64,000 bases of DNA from Christiangramia gaetbulicola (GCF_003054225.1 NZ_QBKQ01000003.1:124001-188000); one strand, 5' to 3'. Positions 34,092 through 44,106 are shown, numbered from the stretch's first letter. The notes: a model not told the origin generated them from the sequence alone. A program made the numbers and translations.

Positions 34092-35147
34092 TTATTTTAC
34101 CGCCGGATTTAGTAGCTGGATAGTTCCATTTTTTGCATCCATTTCAGCTTCTATCCCATTCGGGATAGTAACGTTATCGTCGATATGCCCTATCATGGCG
34201 CCGGAGTAAGCCGGAATATTCAGGGGCTTGATAAAATGATCTATAACTTCCTCCATGGTTAATGAGCCGTAACCGCTGCCTCCCGGGTCACAATCTGTAC
34301 ATTTTCCAAATACAAAACCGCTGATCTCGTTAAAGACACCGGCCAGGTATAACTGGGTCATCATTCTATCTACCGCATATATCTTTTCTCCCACATCTTC
34401 CAGGTATAGGATCTTGCCCTTCCAGTTTGTTGGGAAATATTCAGAACCCATGATCCCGGTGAGTACAGAAAGGTTTCCGCCAAGAAGCTGACCTCTGGCT
34501 GTTCCTTCATTTATAACCCTGATCCTGTTTTTGGTTTGTACCAGTTCGTCTCCTTTATTTACTGGATTTTCATATTTGATGGCTTCTTTATTGAAAAGGA
34601 GTCGTTTTAAATAATCTGCGCTAAATGAATTCCACGTAGATACCGCAACTGGGCCATGGAAGGTGATCAGCCCGGTCTTTTCGAATATTGCCATATGCAA
34701 TGCCGTTATATCACTGTAGCCTATAAAGATCTTCGGGTTTTTCCTGATTGCCTCATAGTCCAGCTTGTCCAGGATCCTGGCGGCGCCGGAACCTCCTCTT
34801 AAAGCAATTACAGCTTTTATGGAATCATCACGGAACATATCGTTGAATTCTTCAGCTCTTTCTTCATCGGTACCCGCGAGATGTCCGTAACGGTTTCTTG
34901 TGTTTTTCCCGAATTTCACCTTTAAGCCCATTGCCTCAAAAGACTCCTTGGCGATCTCGTAAGGTTCAGATTCGAAAATGGCGCTGGCCGGGCTTACGAT
35001 ACCTATAGTATCTCCCTCCTGTAGAGCTTCAGGAATTATATTGGCTGCGTTTGTTATATAATTTCCCTGAGTACTAATAGAGGTTGGATCCAGTGGGAGT
35101 AAAAGTCCGCCTATACCTATATTTCTTATAAATTTTCGTCTTTGCAT
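34092..35147 (-). CDS. Murein LD-carboxypeptidase family protein (S66, LdcA/MccF-like)
   Basis: S66 peptidases cleave the L-Lys/mDAP-D-Ala bond of peptidoglycan tetrapeptides; MccF relatives cleave microcin C7 conjugates. The 351-residue protein has the opening LQEGDTIGIVSPAS, AVIALRGGSGAARIL, the nucleophile in IGYSDITALH (Ser about 146), the acid Glu in LYLEDVGEKIYAVDRM and the base His in IGHIDDN. An N-terminal RRKFIRNIGIGGLLLPL stretch resembles a Tat signal, so it may be exported rather than cytosolic like LdcA. It lies 15 bases downstream of the PBP4-type gene in the same operon. Confidence 0.9.
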   Translation of the reverse strand: MQRRKFIRNIGIGGLLLPLDPTSISTQGNYITNAANIIPEALQEGDTIGIVSPASAIFESEPYEIAKESFEAMGLKVKFGKNTRNRYGHLAGTDEERAEEFNDMFRDDSIKAVIALRGGSGAARILDKLDYEAIRKNPKIFIGYSDITALHMAIFEKTGLITFHGPVAVSTWNSFSADYLKRLLFNKEAIKYENPVNKGDELVQTKNRIRVINEGTARGQLLGGNLSVLTGIMGSEYFPTNWKGKILYLEDVGEKIYAVDRMMTQLYLAGVFNEISGFVFGKCTDCDPGGSGYGSLTMEEVIDHFIKPLNIPAYSGAMIGHIDDNVTIPNGIEAEMDAKNGTIQLLNPAVK

Positions 35148-35162
35148 TATCGTAGGTCTGGT

Positions 35163-36530
35163 TTAATAATTATCTCTGATCCTTTCCAGAATTCTGGTCA
35201 TTCCTTGTTTTAATTCTGAAGTTGGGACCGTATAATTGCTGTTCATGAAGCTAAAAATAAGAATTCTGCCGCTTTTGGTGACCAGGAATCCGCTTAAGCT
35301 GTGGTTATTTCTAAGAGTTCCTGTCTTGGCATAGATATAAGGAGTTTCAGCCTTGTAGTAATTCTTTAGAGTCCCAGATTCTCCTCCAACAGCGAGTATT
35401 TTAAATAGTTTTTCAACCGGTATTTCGTTTTCGATCTTTTCAATGAGCTTAACCATAGACCGTGGAGTGAAAAGATTATACCTCGAAAGGCCAGAACCAT
35501 CATACCACATAGGTTCGTCTAACAGGTCTTTCAGGTGGTTTTCTTTCATATGATCTATGGCGATGCTGGTTTTTAGAGAGTCTGAAACCTTATCTGCAGC
35601 CATTAAAAGAATCTGTTCTGCAATGAAATTATCGCTCACCTGCATCATGCGTTTGTAAATACTGTCTGCAGGAACACTATATAAGGTATTGTCAAAATCC
35701 AGTTTTTTAATATCTCCGGAATAGATTTTCACGGTATCCTGAATAGTGTCAGAAATTATTTCAGTAATAAGCTCATTCGAGAAATGAAAGGGAATGTATT
35801 GCGTGAAGTCCTCAGTTCTTTCGAATTCCTGGAATTCCATTTTATTTGAACTAATGTCTCTTTGGGTATACTTATTCGCAGGATCTGTTGGTTTCACGGC
35901 GCTAATGGAATCTTTAAACCTTTGAGGTTTTACTGCTGAAGGTTTAGAACTTCCTTTATCAAATTTCACTTCGATCAAATTGCCATAAATGGGAAAATCG
36001 ATCTTTTCTGCGGAATAATAAGAATCATAATCATCCCAGGCCCATCCTGGTCCCAGTCGCTTTTCCTTATAAACCGGTGGGGCGTAGAATAACTCTTTTT
36101 CGCTTTGCTTAAAAAAACTTAGAACCTTGGATTCCGGAAGATCGGGGTTCAGAAATGAAGGATCCCCGGTTCCTTTAAAGATCAAGCTGTCTCCCTTTAT
36201 AGTGTACTTAATCCCGGGGATAGAATCACCCAGGATTTTCAATCCGGTATATAAGGTGAATAACTTGGTATTAGAAGCTGGCGTAAAATATTTATCGGCA
36301 TTGTGGGTGTAAAGCATTTCGTCTGAAACAGGATCGTAAAGAGCAAAACCTGCAAATCCTTTTTTGAATTCGGCCGACTCAAAAAAATCTGATTCGATCT
36401 TCTTATTCGTTCTTTTTATGGCGGAACAGGACGTAATTATTAGTGAAGCAAGCACTAAGATTAAAGCCTGGTTAACAATTGTGGAACTAATTTTCAGCTT
36501 TTTGCGTTTTTTTAAATGCTCAGGGATCAT
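35163..36530 (-). CDS. dacB: D-alanyl-D-alanine carboxypeptidase/endopeptidase, PBP4 (S13) family
   Basis: PBP4 enzymes remove terminal D-Ala and cut D-Ala-mDAP cross-links in the periplasm. This 455-residue protein has a signal sequence with a possible lipobox (ITSC, about 35), SxxK at PASNTKLFTLY (about Ser83), the SxN motif SDNF and KTG in YAKTGTLRN. The extra domains typical of S13 lie between the first two motifs. All three catalytic motifs are intact. It heads a minus-strand pair with the LD-carboxypeptidase and is divergent from the susC-like gene. Confidence 0.88.
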   Translation of the reverse strand: MIPEHLKKRKKLKISSTIVNQALILVLASLIITSCSAIKRTNKKIESDFFESAEFKKGFAGFALYDPVSDEMLYTHNADKYFTPASNTKLFTLYTGLKILGDSIPGIKYTIKGDSLIFKGTGDPSFLNPDLPESKVLSFFKQSEKELFYAPPVYKEKRLGPGWAWDDYDSYYSAEKIDFPIYGNLIEVKFDKGSSKPSAVKPQRFKDSISAVKPTDPANKYTQRDISSNKMEFQEFERTEDFTQYIPFHFSNELITEIISDTIQDTVKIYSGDIKKLDFDNTLYSVPADSIYKRMMQVSDNFIAEQILLMAADKVSDSLKTSIAIDHMKENHLKDLLDEPMWYDGSGLSRYNLFTPRSMVKLIEKIENEIPVEKLFKILAVGGESGTLKNYYKAETPYIYAKTGTLRNNHSLSGFLVTKSGRILIFSFMNSNYTVPTSELKQGMTRILERIRDNY

Positions 36531-36667
36531 GTTAAAAAGATAGGTTATAGTTATATAATGTTCAAAGATGGTTGATAATTGTTAAATATTTTAATAAGAT
36601 AATGAACTTTTATAAAAATAGATGTTTTATATTTAAACTTCATTCACAATTAATTAACAAATAAGGT

Positions 36668-39600
36668 ATGAAATTAAAAACTACGTTAATAGCCATTTTG
36701 GCTGTTTTTCAATTTGCATCCTTGTTCGCACAGGAATCATCTGTGAGTGGTTTAGTAACCGGGTCTGAATCTGGTGAACCACTATTTGGAGTAAATGTGT
36801 TGATCAAGGGTACTAATCGAGGTACAACTACCGATTTTGAAGGTAACTATCAAATAGATGTAGCTCCAGGCGAGGTTCTGGTGTTTTCATCTGTTGGGTA
36901 TGAGAAGCAGGAGGTTTCATTTACGGGGCAATCAACTATCGATGTGAGCCTGGTGGAGGATCTGGAAAGTCTGGATGAGGTTGTAGTGACTTCATTCGGT
37001 ATCGAACAGGAAAAGAAATCCCTGGGATATGCGGTGCAGGAGATAGGTTCTGAAGAGATCACCAAAACTAAACAGCAAAACCTGGTAAGTGCTTTACAGG
37101 GGCAGGCAGCTGGGGTTCAGGTGACCAATTCGGGTGGTGCTCCCGGGATGAGTGCCAGGATCATTATTAGAGGGGTTAACTCTTTAGATCCTAATGCAGA
37201 CAACCAACCATTATTTGTGATAGATGGGGTGCCTATAGATAACTCTACAATAGAGTCTGCCGGTACGCCTCGTGGACTTTCCAATAGGGCTGCCGATATT
37301 AACCCTAATGATATTGAGTCCCTTAACATTCTTAAAGGTGCTGCGGCAACTGCGTTATATGGTGTTAGAGCAGCGAATGGAGCGGTGATCATCACCACTA
37401 AAAAAGGAAAAGCCGGAAGAGTTAGAATTAATTTGAACAGCTCGGTAGGTTTTGATGAGATCAATCAATTTCCTGAATTCCAGGAAACTTATGGACAGGG
37501 ATTTTCTGGTAATTATGACCCAGAATCATTCTGGCCTAACTGGGGACCTTCCATGGAAGAGATCAACCAGATAGATCCTGATGTTAGATTCTACGACATT
37601 TGGTCTGATGCCATGAGAAAAGGTACTCAGTTCGATAATAACGTAAGTATTTCCGGAGGTAGCGAGAATGCTACTTTTTACGGTTCGATCGGGAAACTTG
37701 ATCAGGAAGGGGTGATCCCTTTTAGCGACTGGTCCAGAACTTCAGCTAAATTAAGTGGAGAAGTAAAGTTCAGTGAGAAATTTAAGTTTTCAGGAAATAT
37801 CAATTATAGTGTATCTGGTGGTAATCGTGTTCCTCACGATCGTTTTATGGAGCGTTTGGTTTACTGGGCGCCTAACCACGATGTAGAGGATTATATCAAT
37901 CCAGACGGAACCATGAAAACCTATGGCAATACCAACCCTATCTATGATGCTCGCTTTAGTACTTTCGAGGATGAGGTGAATAGAACCGTAGGAAATTTAA
38001 GATTTACTTATAGCCCTGCAGAGTGGTTGGACCTTACCTATTTAATAGGTACAGATTATTACAGTGATAAAAGGACAGAGGTCACTCCCGGCCCAATGGG
38101 AATAGATGGAGAAAATCCGCTAAGTTCTACTGGATTTATTCGTGAGACCAGGATCAACAGCCGTGACATCAACTCCAACTTTTTTGTTACTCTTAAAAAG
38201 GACTGGACAGAAAAATTTAATACTACCCTTCGTGTAGGTAATGACATTTTTGAAAGAGACTATGAAAGACTGGATGCTACAGGTGAGAATTTTGTAATTC
38301 CTGAATTTTATGATCTAAGTTATGCCAGCCAGATCTCAACTTCACAGGATAAGAGAAAAAGAAGACTTGTGGGGGTTTATGGAGACCTTATGATGAGTTA
38401 TGATGAAACTCTATTCCTGAATGTAACCGCAAGAAATGACTGGACCTCTACTTTACCAATAGGTAATAATTCCTTTTTCTATCCTTCAGTGAACCTGGGA
38501 TATGTATTTACTGAAAGCTTTGAACAGGGAGACTGGTTTACTTTCGGTAAGCTTAGAGGTTCATGGGCACAGGTAGGTAAGGATACAGATCCATATCTAA
38601 TTGGGCAAACCTATTCTTCACCTTCAATTTATCCTTTAGGAGGACAGGTAGGGTTTACGAGATTCAGCCAGTTTGGAGATCTTGGGTTAAAACCTGAAAA
38701 AACCACTGCGATAGAATTTGGTACAGACCTTAGGTTTTTTGAGAACAGGTTAGGTTTAGATGTTACCTGGTATAAATCGAATAGTAAAGATCAGATCATT
38801 CCAGTTCCGGTAAGTGAGAGTGCAGGTTTCTCAACTTTTGTAACTAATGCGGGAGAAATTGAAAACACTGGATGGGAATTCATTTTAAGAGGAACACCAA
38901 TTAAAAGCGAGAACTTTAGATGGGATGTTTCCTTTAATGCTTCTTACAACCAGAATGAGGTTAAAAGTATTAGAGAAGGAATAGAAGAGATCGTAGTAGG
39001 AAGTCAGTTTGGTTATGGAGGTTCTTCGGTAACCATCAAATTACTGGAAGGTGAACCATACGGTAATATTTTTGGAACCAGCTATTCAAGGTTTGGAGCA
39101 GATGAAAATAGCATCTACCTAAATGAAGGTTTACCTATAATAATAGGAGAGAATGGATTCCCATCTAGAAACAGTACTCAATTGGTGTTGGGGAATACCA
39201 CTCCCAAATGGATTGGCGGTTTAAAGAACGATTTTAGTTTTAAAGGTTTCGATTTTTCTTTCCTTGTAGATTTCAGAGCGGGAGTAGACCAGTACAATCA
39301 ATATGACAACTTCTTCTCTGCTTTTGGTATCGCAAAATATACTTTAAACAGAAACGAAACTATTGTGTTTGATGGTGTAAATGCAGACGGATCTCCAAAT
39401 ACTCAGCAAGTTTGGCTAGGACAGGGAGAAGGACCAGATGGAAGAAACTATGGAGCAGGATTCTATAGAAATACTTACCGTACTGTAAGTGAGAATTTTG
39501 TGCAGGATGCAGCTTTCATCAAGCTAAGAAACATAACCCTTGGATATAATTTCCAGGATAATGTATTGAAAGTATTGCCTTTTGAGTCGGCAAGGATTTC

Positions 39601-39754
39601 TGTAGCTGCAAATAATATTATTCTTTATACTCCCTGGGATGGATTCGATCCTGAATCTTTTAGCTCGGGAGCAGGAGGAAATGCAACTGGTTTAACAGGA
39701 CTGGGTTACCCGGGTGTTCGAAGCTATTTCTTTACCCTTAACCTTGGACTTTAA
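36668..39754 (+). CDS. SusC/RagA-type TonB-linked outer-membrane receptor
   Basis: An outer-membrane importer of 1028 residues. A signal peptide (cleavage near LFAQ-ES) is followed by a carboxypeptidase-regulatory-like domain (about 25-100, SGLVTGSESGEPLFGVNVLIKG) and a TonB-dependent plug with GVQVTNSGGAPGMSARIIIRG and LKGAAATALYGVRAANGAVIITTKKG (split motifs). The rest is a 22-strand-type barrel ending YFFTLNLGL. It pairs with the SusD-like lipoprotein gene 18 bases downstream. SusCD pairs import oligosaccharides or peptides; no glycosidase genes are near, while peptidoglycan and peptide hydrolase genes flank it. Confidence 0.95.
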   Translation: MKLKTTLIAILAVFQFASLFAQESSVSGLVTGSESGEPLFGVNVLIKGTNRGTTTDFEGNYQIDVAPGEVLVFSSVGYEKQEVSFTGQSTIDVSLVEDLESLDEVVVTSFGIEQEKKSLGYAVQEIGSEEITKTKQQNLVSALQGQAAGVQVTNSGGAPGMSARIIIRGVNSLDPNADNQPLFVIDGVPIDNSTIESAGTPRGLSNRAADINPNDIESLNILKGAAATALYGVRAANGAVIITTKKGKAGRVRINLNSSVGFDEINQFPEFQETYGQGFSGNYDPESFWPNWGPSMEEINQIDPDVRFYDIWSDAMRKGTQFDNNVSISGGSENATFYGSIGKLDQEGVIPFSDWSRTSAKLSGEVKFSEKFKFSGNINYSVSGGNRVPHDRFMERLVYWAPNHDVEDYINPDGTMKTYGNTNPIYDARFSTFEDEVNRTVGNLRFTYSPAEWLDLTYLIGTDYYSDKRTEVTPGPMGIDGENPLSSTGFIRETRINSRDINSNFFVTLKKDWTEKFNTTLRVGNDIFERDYERLDATGENFVIPEFYDLSYASQISTSQDKRKRRLVGVYGDLMMSYDETLFLNVTARNDWTSTLPIGNNSFFYPSVNLGYVFTESFEQGDWFTFGKLRGSWAQVGKDTDPYLIGQTYSSPSIYPLGGQVGFTRFSQFGDLGLKPEKTTAIEFGTDLRFFENRLGLDVTWYKSNSKDQIIPVPVSESAGFSTFVTNAGEIENTGWEFILRGTPIKSENFRWDVSFNASYNQNEVKSIREGIEEIVVGSQFGYGGSSVTIKLLEGEPYGNIFGTSYSRFGADENSIYLNEGLPIIIGENGFPSRNSTQLVLGNTTPKWIGGLKNDFSFKGFDFSFLVDFRAGVDQYNQYDNFFSAFGIAKYTLNRNETIVFDGVNADGSPNTQQVWLGQGEGPDGRNYGAGFYRNTYRTVSENFVQDAAFIKLRNITLGYNFQDNVLKVLPFESARISVAANNIILYTPWDGFDPESFSSGAGGNATGLTGLGYPGVRSYFFTLNLGL

Positions 39755-39772
39755 AATTTAAAAATTTTGGAT

Positions 39773-41185
39773 ATGAAATTTAAGATCAAAAAATACAAAT
39801 ACGTGATCCTCGCAGTTGCTTTCAGCTTTATATCCTGCGACGATTATCTCGATATTAATGACAATCCCAATAACCCTACCGAGGCACCACTGGCTGGGTT
39901 AATGGTGAATTCAACTTACGAATCCTCACAGAATACCTTCAGGATGGGGGATATCGCAACTAATTACGTTCAGTACCTGGCATCTCCCAATGCGGCGAGT
40001 TCTTCAGATATCATGGAGCCGGTTAGTTATAGCGGAACCTGGGGAGCGCTTTATAATGTGATGACAGATATTAATGATATGATCCTTCAGGCTCAGGCAG
40101 AAGAGGCAAATCATTATGAAGGTGTGGGACAGATTCTTATGGCTTACAATCTTGGAATGGCGGTAGATGCCTGGGGACAGGTTCCTTACAGCGAAGCCTT
40201 CAATTTTGTGACGGTTACACCTTCTTATGATGACGATGCCCAGTTATATGAAGAAGTTTTGGGGCTTCTGGATGCTGGTATTGCAAACCTTTCCGCAGAA
40301 ACCAACGCTTCTATAGGTGATGATGATTTTATCTATGGTGGTAATGCCGAGAACTGGATAAAATTCGCTTATATGTTGAAGGCGAGATATCTTAATCATT
40401 ACAGTGAAACCAGTAGTTATGATCCAACCGCCGTACTTGCTGCTGTAGGTAATGGTTTTGACGGTAACGAAGACGATGCACAACTGGAATATTTCGCAGA
40501 ACAGTTCAATCCATGGGCAGATGTGGCTATAGATAACGCCAATCTTTTCCTTGGTGGATGGATCTCTGAACAATTTATCCAGGCATTAGACGGTACCACT
40601 TTTGGAGTGGAAGATCCAAGATTACCTTTGATGGTTGGAGCTACAGATGATGGAGAATATATAGGAACCGTAAATGGAGCTGGTAGAGGAGATGCACCCG
40701 AGCAGGGCGCGAGATCTGTTTTGGAAGAAGGTGATTTTTATACTACCCGCCAGGGACCATTATTATTGGGAACCTATGCAGAGCAGAAATTTATTGAGGC
40801 TGAAGCGGCATTTGGTATCGATAAAGCGAGATCTTACCAGGCATATCTGGACGGAATTAGAGCTCATATGAATAAAATAGGAGTTGAGTCGTCTGAGATT
40901 GAAGAGTATATCAGTTCTCCTGAAGTTAGCATGGGCGTAGATAGTTTTACCATCGATGATATCTTCAAAGAAAAGTGGGTGGCTATGTTCCTGAACCCTG
41001 AAGCATGGGTAGACGCACGCCGTTATGATTATAACTATGAAGATTTCGATCTTCCGGAGAATTTGAACCCGGATCTTAACGGAATGTTCATTAGAAGACT
41101 GGCTTATCCAGATTCTGAAATAAGTAGAAATGGAAGTAATGTTCCAGATGTTACTTTACTGGATGCAATCTTCTGGGATGAATAG
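39773..41185 (+). CDS. SusD/RagB-family substrate-binding lipoprotein
   Basis: A surface lipoprotein that caps the SusC barrel and captures ligand. About 470 residues, with a signal peptide ending in the lipobox FISC followed by DDYLDINDNPNNPTE, typical of SusD. TPR-like helices follow and the C-terminus has EAWVDARRYDYN, a normal SusD-family feature. It resembles the SusD/RagB-like group (PF12771-type) rather than starch SusD. I start at ATG 39773; a TTG two codons upstream is less likely. The operon ends at the hairpin just downstream. Confidence 0.93.
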   Translation: MKFKIKKYKYVILAVAFSFISCDDYLDINDNPNNPTEAPLAGLMVNSTYESSQNTFRMGDIATNYVQYLASPNAASSSDIMEPVSYSGTWGALYNVMTDINDMILQAQAEEANHYEGVGQILMAYNLGMAVDAWGQVPYSEAFNFVTVTPSYDDDAQLYEEVLGLLDAGIANLSAETNASIGDDDFIYGGNAENWIKFAYMLKARYLNHYSETSSYDPTAVLAAVGNGFDGNEDDAQLEYFAEQFNPWADVAIDNANLFLGGWISEQFIQALDGTTFGVEDPRLPLMVGATDDGEYIGTVNGAGRGDAPEQGARSVLEEGDFYTTRQGPLLLGTYAEQKFIEAEAAFGIDKARSYQAYLDGIRAHMNKIGVESSEIEEYISSPEVSMGVDSFTIDDIFKEKWVAMFLNPEAWVDARRYDYNYEDFDLPENLNPDLNGMFIRRLAYPDSEISRNGSNVPDVTLLDAIFWDE

Positions 41186-41203
41186 GAAATAATTAAATTT
41201 AAG

Positions 41204-41228
41204 GCCCCGCTATGTCGGGGCTTTTTTT
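41204..41228 (+). terminator. Rho-independent terminator after the SusD gene
   Basis: GCCCCG (41204-41209), a six-base loop, then CGGGGC (41216-41221) and seven T residues. Confidence 0.92.
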
Positions 41229-41245
41229 GTTTTAAAGCTCCATAT

Positions 41246-41911
41246 ATGAAGAATATTAAGATTTTGATTTTTGCCGCAATTTTGGGTTTAAGTCTTTTAT
41301 CATGTAAAAGTTCCAGGATCGTAGACCGGCCTATAGACTTTGAGCAGGACCGCATCGATCTTACTTTGGAATACATGAATGAGCGCTATGGTTTAGATAG
41401 GGATAGTCCCGCGATAAAACCTAAGATGATTGTTCTGCACTGGACGGCGATCCCAACACTCGAAGGTTCTTTTAATGCCTTTAAAAGATCACAATTGCCA
41501 CAATCCCGGGAGGCTATCTCAGGCGCCAGTCAACTGAATGTTTCTTCTCATTTTTTAGTAGACAGGGATGGAACGATTTATCGGTTGATGCCGGAAACTA
41601 CTATGGCCAGGCACGTGATCGGTCTAAACCATGTCGCGATCGGCGTGGAAAATGTTGGGGGAACTAATGACACTCCCTTAACCGATGCTCAGCTAAAAGC
41701 CAATATCTGGCTGGTAAATTATTTAAGTGATAAATATGATATCGAATATTTGATTGGTCATTACGAATACACCAATTTTGAAGGTCATGAGTTATGGTTG
41801 GAAAAGGATGCCGGTTACAGGACTGAAAAAACCGATCCCGGAACAGAATTCATGAAAAAGGTTAGAGAAGCAACAAAGAACAGGAACTTTAAGGAAGTTC
41901 CCTCAAAATAA
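41246..41911 (+). CDS. N-acetylmuramoyl-L-alanine amidase (Amidase_2) lipoprotein
   Basis: It would hydrolyse the MurNAc-L-Ala amide bond of peptidoglycan or muropeptides. The protein has 221 residues with lipobox SLLSC (Cys about 20). The zinc-amidase domain has the first His in IVLHWTA, the second in ARHVIGLNHVAIGVE and the terminal KTDPG motif where the third ligand and catalytic Lys lie. It is AmpD-like but exported, so it acts outside the cytosol. It follows the SusD terminator by 18 bases and is 5 bases upstream of the M14 peptidase gene, forming an operon with it. Confidence 0.92.
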   Translation: MKNIKILIFAAILGLSLLSCKSSRIVDRPIDFEQDRIDLTLEYMNERYGLDRDSPAIKPKMIVLHWTAIPTLEGSFNAFKRSQLPQSREAISGASQLNVSSHFLVDRDGTIYRLMPETTMARHVIGLNHVAIGVENVGGTNDTPLTDAQLKANIWLVNYLSDKYDIEYLIGHYEYTNFEGHELWLEKDAGYRTEKTDPGTEFMKKVREATKNRNFKEVPSK

Positions 41912-41916
41912 AAATT

Positions 41917-43380
41917 ATGAAAAAAGTTTTATGGCTGGTCGCAGGACTTTTAATGACGGCCGGAAGTTCTGCTCAAAAGGACGCATTTGCAGAAAAGTTA
42001 TTTGAAAACTATTCCGATTTTAAGGAAGAGTCTATCACTAAAAGAAGAATAAAACATGAAAATGTGCTTGCGCTGCTGGAAGATCTGGAGTCTGATAAAG
42101 ATCTGCAGATCCAGAAGGTAGGCGAGTCGATCGAAAGACGCAGTCTTCATCTTATTAGTTTAGGTAGTGGTGATACAGATGTATTTCTATGGTCACAAAT
42201 GCATGGCGATGAATCTACTGCAACCATGGCAATTTTTGATATTCTCAATTTTTTCAATTCAGATGAATTTCAATCAGAAAAGGAGGAGATATTGAAGAAT
42301 TTACGCATTCATTTTCTGCCCATGCTTAATCCAGATGGAGCTGAAAAATTCACCCGTCGCAACGCTCTTGGTATAGATGTGAACCGTGATGCCTTAAGAT
42401 TACAATCTCCTGAAGCCAAAACTTTAAAAAGAATCAGGGATAGCCTCGATGCCGATTTTGGTTTCAATCTTCACGACCAGAGTAAATATTATAATGCTGA
42501 AAGAACCGAAAAACCAGCAACGATCTCATTTTTAGCACCGGCCTATAATTATGAAAAGGAAATAAATGAGGTTCGGGGAAATGCGATGAAGGTGATCGTG
42601 AAAATGAACGAGGTTCTACAGCAATTTGCTCCAGGCCAGGTAGGACGTTATAATGATGATTTCGAACCAAGAGCCTTTGGTGATAATATCCAGAGGTGGG
42701 GCACCAGCACTATTCTTATTGAATCTGGAGGTTATCCAGAAGATCCGGAAAAACAGGAGATTCGAAAACTCAATTTTGTAAGTATTCTATCCGCTTTAAA
42801 AGCTATCGCGTCTGAAAGTTATAAGGCCGAAGACATTTCAGCATATGAGAATATCCCTAATAACGACAGGATGTTGTTCGATCTTAAATTGAAGGGATTG
42901 ACCTATGAATTAAACGGAAAACCCTACGTTCTTGATTTAGGCGTTAATCGCTCTGAAAATGATCTCGAAGGGAATTCAGAATTTTATTATTCCGGAAGAA
43001 TAGTAGATCAGGGGGATCTTTCCACCAGTTATGGTTATAAGCAGATTGATGCCAGTGGCATGAGCCTGGAATACGGGAAGATTTATGCCAATAAGATCAA
43101 TTCTGAAAATGAGCTTCAGCAGCTTGATGCAGGTAAATTATTACAGCAAGGATATGCATATGTAAAAGTAGAGGCTTCCATGTTAGATAATAAGTATTCC
43201 AATTTTCCTTTGAACCTTGTTTCCGAAGATTTTGAAGTGAATAAAGGTTTACAACCAGGAAAGGATGCTAATTTCTTTCTATATGAAAATGGAGAGGTAG
43301 AATATGCTGTTATTAATGGATTCCTGGTAGATCCCAATAAAGCAGAGAGCCAGATAAGGAACACGCTTATTTATAAATAG
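41917..43380 (+). CDS. M14-family zinc metallocarboxypeptidase
   Basis: An exported 487-residue peptidase (signal peptide ending GSSAQ). Zinc ligands are His and Glu in SQMHGDESTATMAIFD, and the third His is in FGFNLHDQ. The substrate-carboxylate region is NPDGAEKFTRRNALGIDVNRD, and the catalytic Glu is in ILIESGGYPED. The HGDE form of the first motif also occurs in gamma-D-Glu-mDAP hydrolases such as MpaA, so a peptidoglycan peptide is a possible substrate, but protein-derived peptides are equally possible. Beyond about residue 300 is a C-terminal beta-rich region. It is cotranscribed with the amidase. Confidence 0.88.
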   Translation: MKKVLWLVAGLLMTAGSSAQKDAFAEKLFENYSDFKEESITKRRIKHENVLALLEDLESDKDLQIQKVGESIERRSLHLISLGSGDTDVFLWSQMHGDESTATMAIFDILNFFNSDEFQSEKEEILKNLRIHFLPMLNPDGAEKFTRRNALGIDVNRDALRLQSPEAKTLKRIRDSLDADFGFNLHDQSKYYNAERTEKPATISFLAPAYNYEKEINEVRGNAMKVIVKMNEVLQQFAPGQVGRYNDDFEPRAFGDNIQRWGTSTILIESGGYPEDPEKQEIRKLNFVSILSALKAIASESYKAEDISAYENIPNNDRMLFDLKLKGLTYELNGKPYVLDLGVNRSENDLEGNSEFYYSGRIVDQGDLSTSYGYKQIDASGMSLEYGKIYANKINSENELQQLDAGKLLQQGYAYVKVEASMLDNKYSNFPLNLVSEDFEVNKGLQPGKDANFFLYENGEVEYAVINGFLVDPNKAESQIRNTLIYK

Positions 43381-43447
43381 GGAGGTAGATTTTATTCAGA
43401 TTGGCTTAAGTATTCCAGATGATATAGTTTGCTTATCTTTGCACGCT

Positions 43448-44080
43448 ATGATTTCAGAAGAGACAAAAGAGTTGGTAGATAGAGGAATTATGCTTCCGTT
43501 AATGGAAGAATTCTATACCATACAGGGTGAAGGATATCACAAGGGAACCGCGGCCTATTTTATAAGGATCGGTGGTTGTGATGTGGGTTGTCACTGGTGC
43601 GATGTAAAGGAAAGCTGGGATGCTGAGGTGCACCCACCTACACATGTTGGCCAGATCGTTGAAAATGCTACGAAGTATAGTAAAACTATAGTGATCACGG
43701 GAGGTGAGCCGCTTACCTGGGATATGACCGAATTGACCGGAAATTTGAAAAATAAAGGCTGCGATATTCATATTGAAACTTCAGGCGCTTATGATCTAAC
43801 CGGAACCTGGGACTGGATCTGTCTATCTCCTAAAAAGATCAAGCTTCCAAAACCGGAAATTTATCCACTGGCAAATGAACTAAAAGTGATCGTTTTTAAT
43901 AAGCACGATCTTAAGTTTGCTGAAGAGCAGGCGGCTTTAGTTAGTGATAATTGCATCTTATACCTTCAACCTGAGTGGAGTAATCGCGAAAAGATGATCC
44001 CTTTAATTGTAGATTATGTAATGAAAAATCCAAAATGGAAGGTTTCATTGCAAACACATAAATATCTCAATATTCCATAA
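43448..44080 (+). CDS. queE: 7-carboxy-7-deazaguanine synthase QueE
   Basis: A radical-SAM enzyme that converts 6-carboxytetrahydropterin to 7-carboxy-7-deazaguanine in queuosine synthesis. About 210 residues, with the substrate segment FYTIQGEGYHKGTAAYFIR, the [4Fe-4S] cluster Cys residues in CDVGCHWCDVKESWD (CxxxCxxC) and the SAM-binding TGGEPLTWDM. The start is ATG 43448; a TTG three codons upstream is less likely. No other queuosine gene adjoins it, though folE, which feeds the same pathway, is in this window at 57882. Confidence 0.95.
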   Translation: MISEETKELVDRGIMLPLMEEFYTIQGEGYHKGTAAYFIRIGGCDVGCHWCDVKESWDAEVHPPTHVGQIVENATKYSKTIVITGGEPLTWDMTELTGNLKNKGCDIHIETSGAYDLTGTWDWICLSPKKIKLPKPEIYPLANELKVIVFNKHDLKFAEEQAALVSDNCILYLQPEWSNREKMIPLIVDYVMKNPKWKVSLQTHKYLNIP

Positions 44081-44106
44081 AAAAAACGCCCTTTAAGGGC
44101 GTTTTT
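44081..44106. terminator. Bidirectional terminator between queE and DUF2911 gene
   Basis: CGCCCTT/AAGGGCG (44087-44101) is flanked by A residues on the left and T residues on the right; it serves both convergent genes. Confidence 0.9.
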
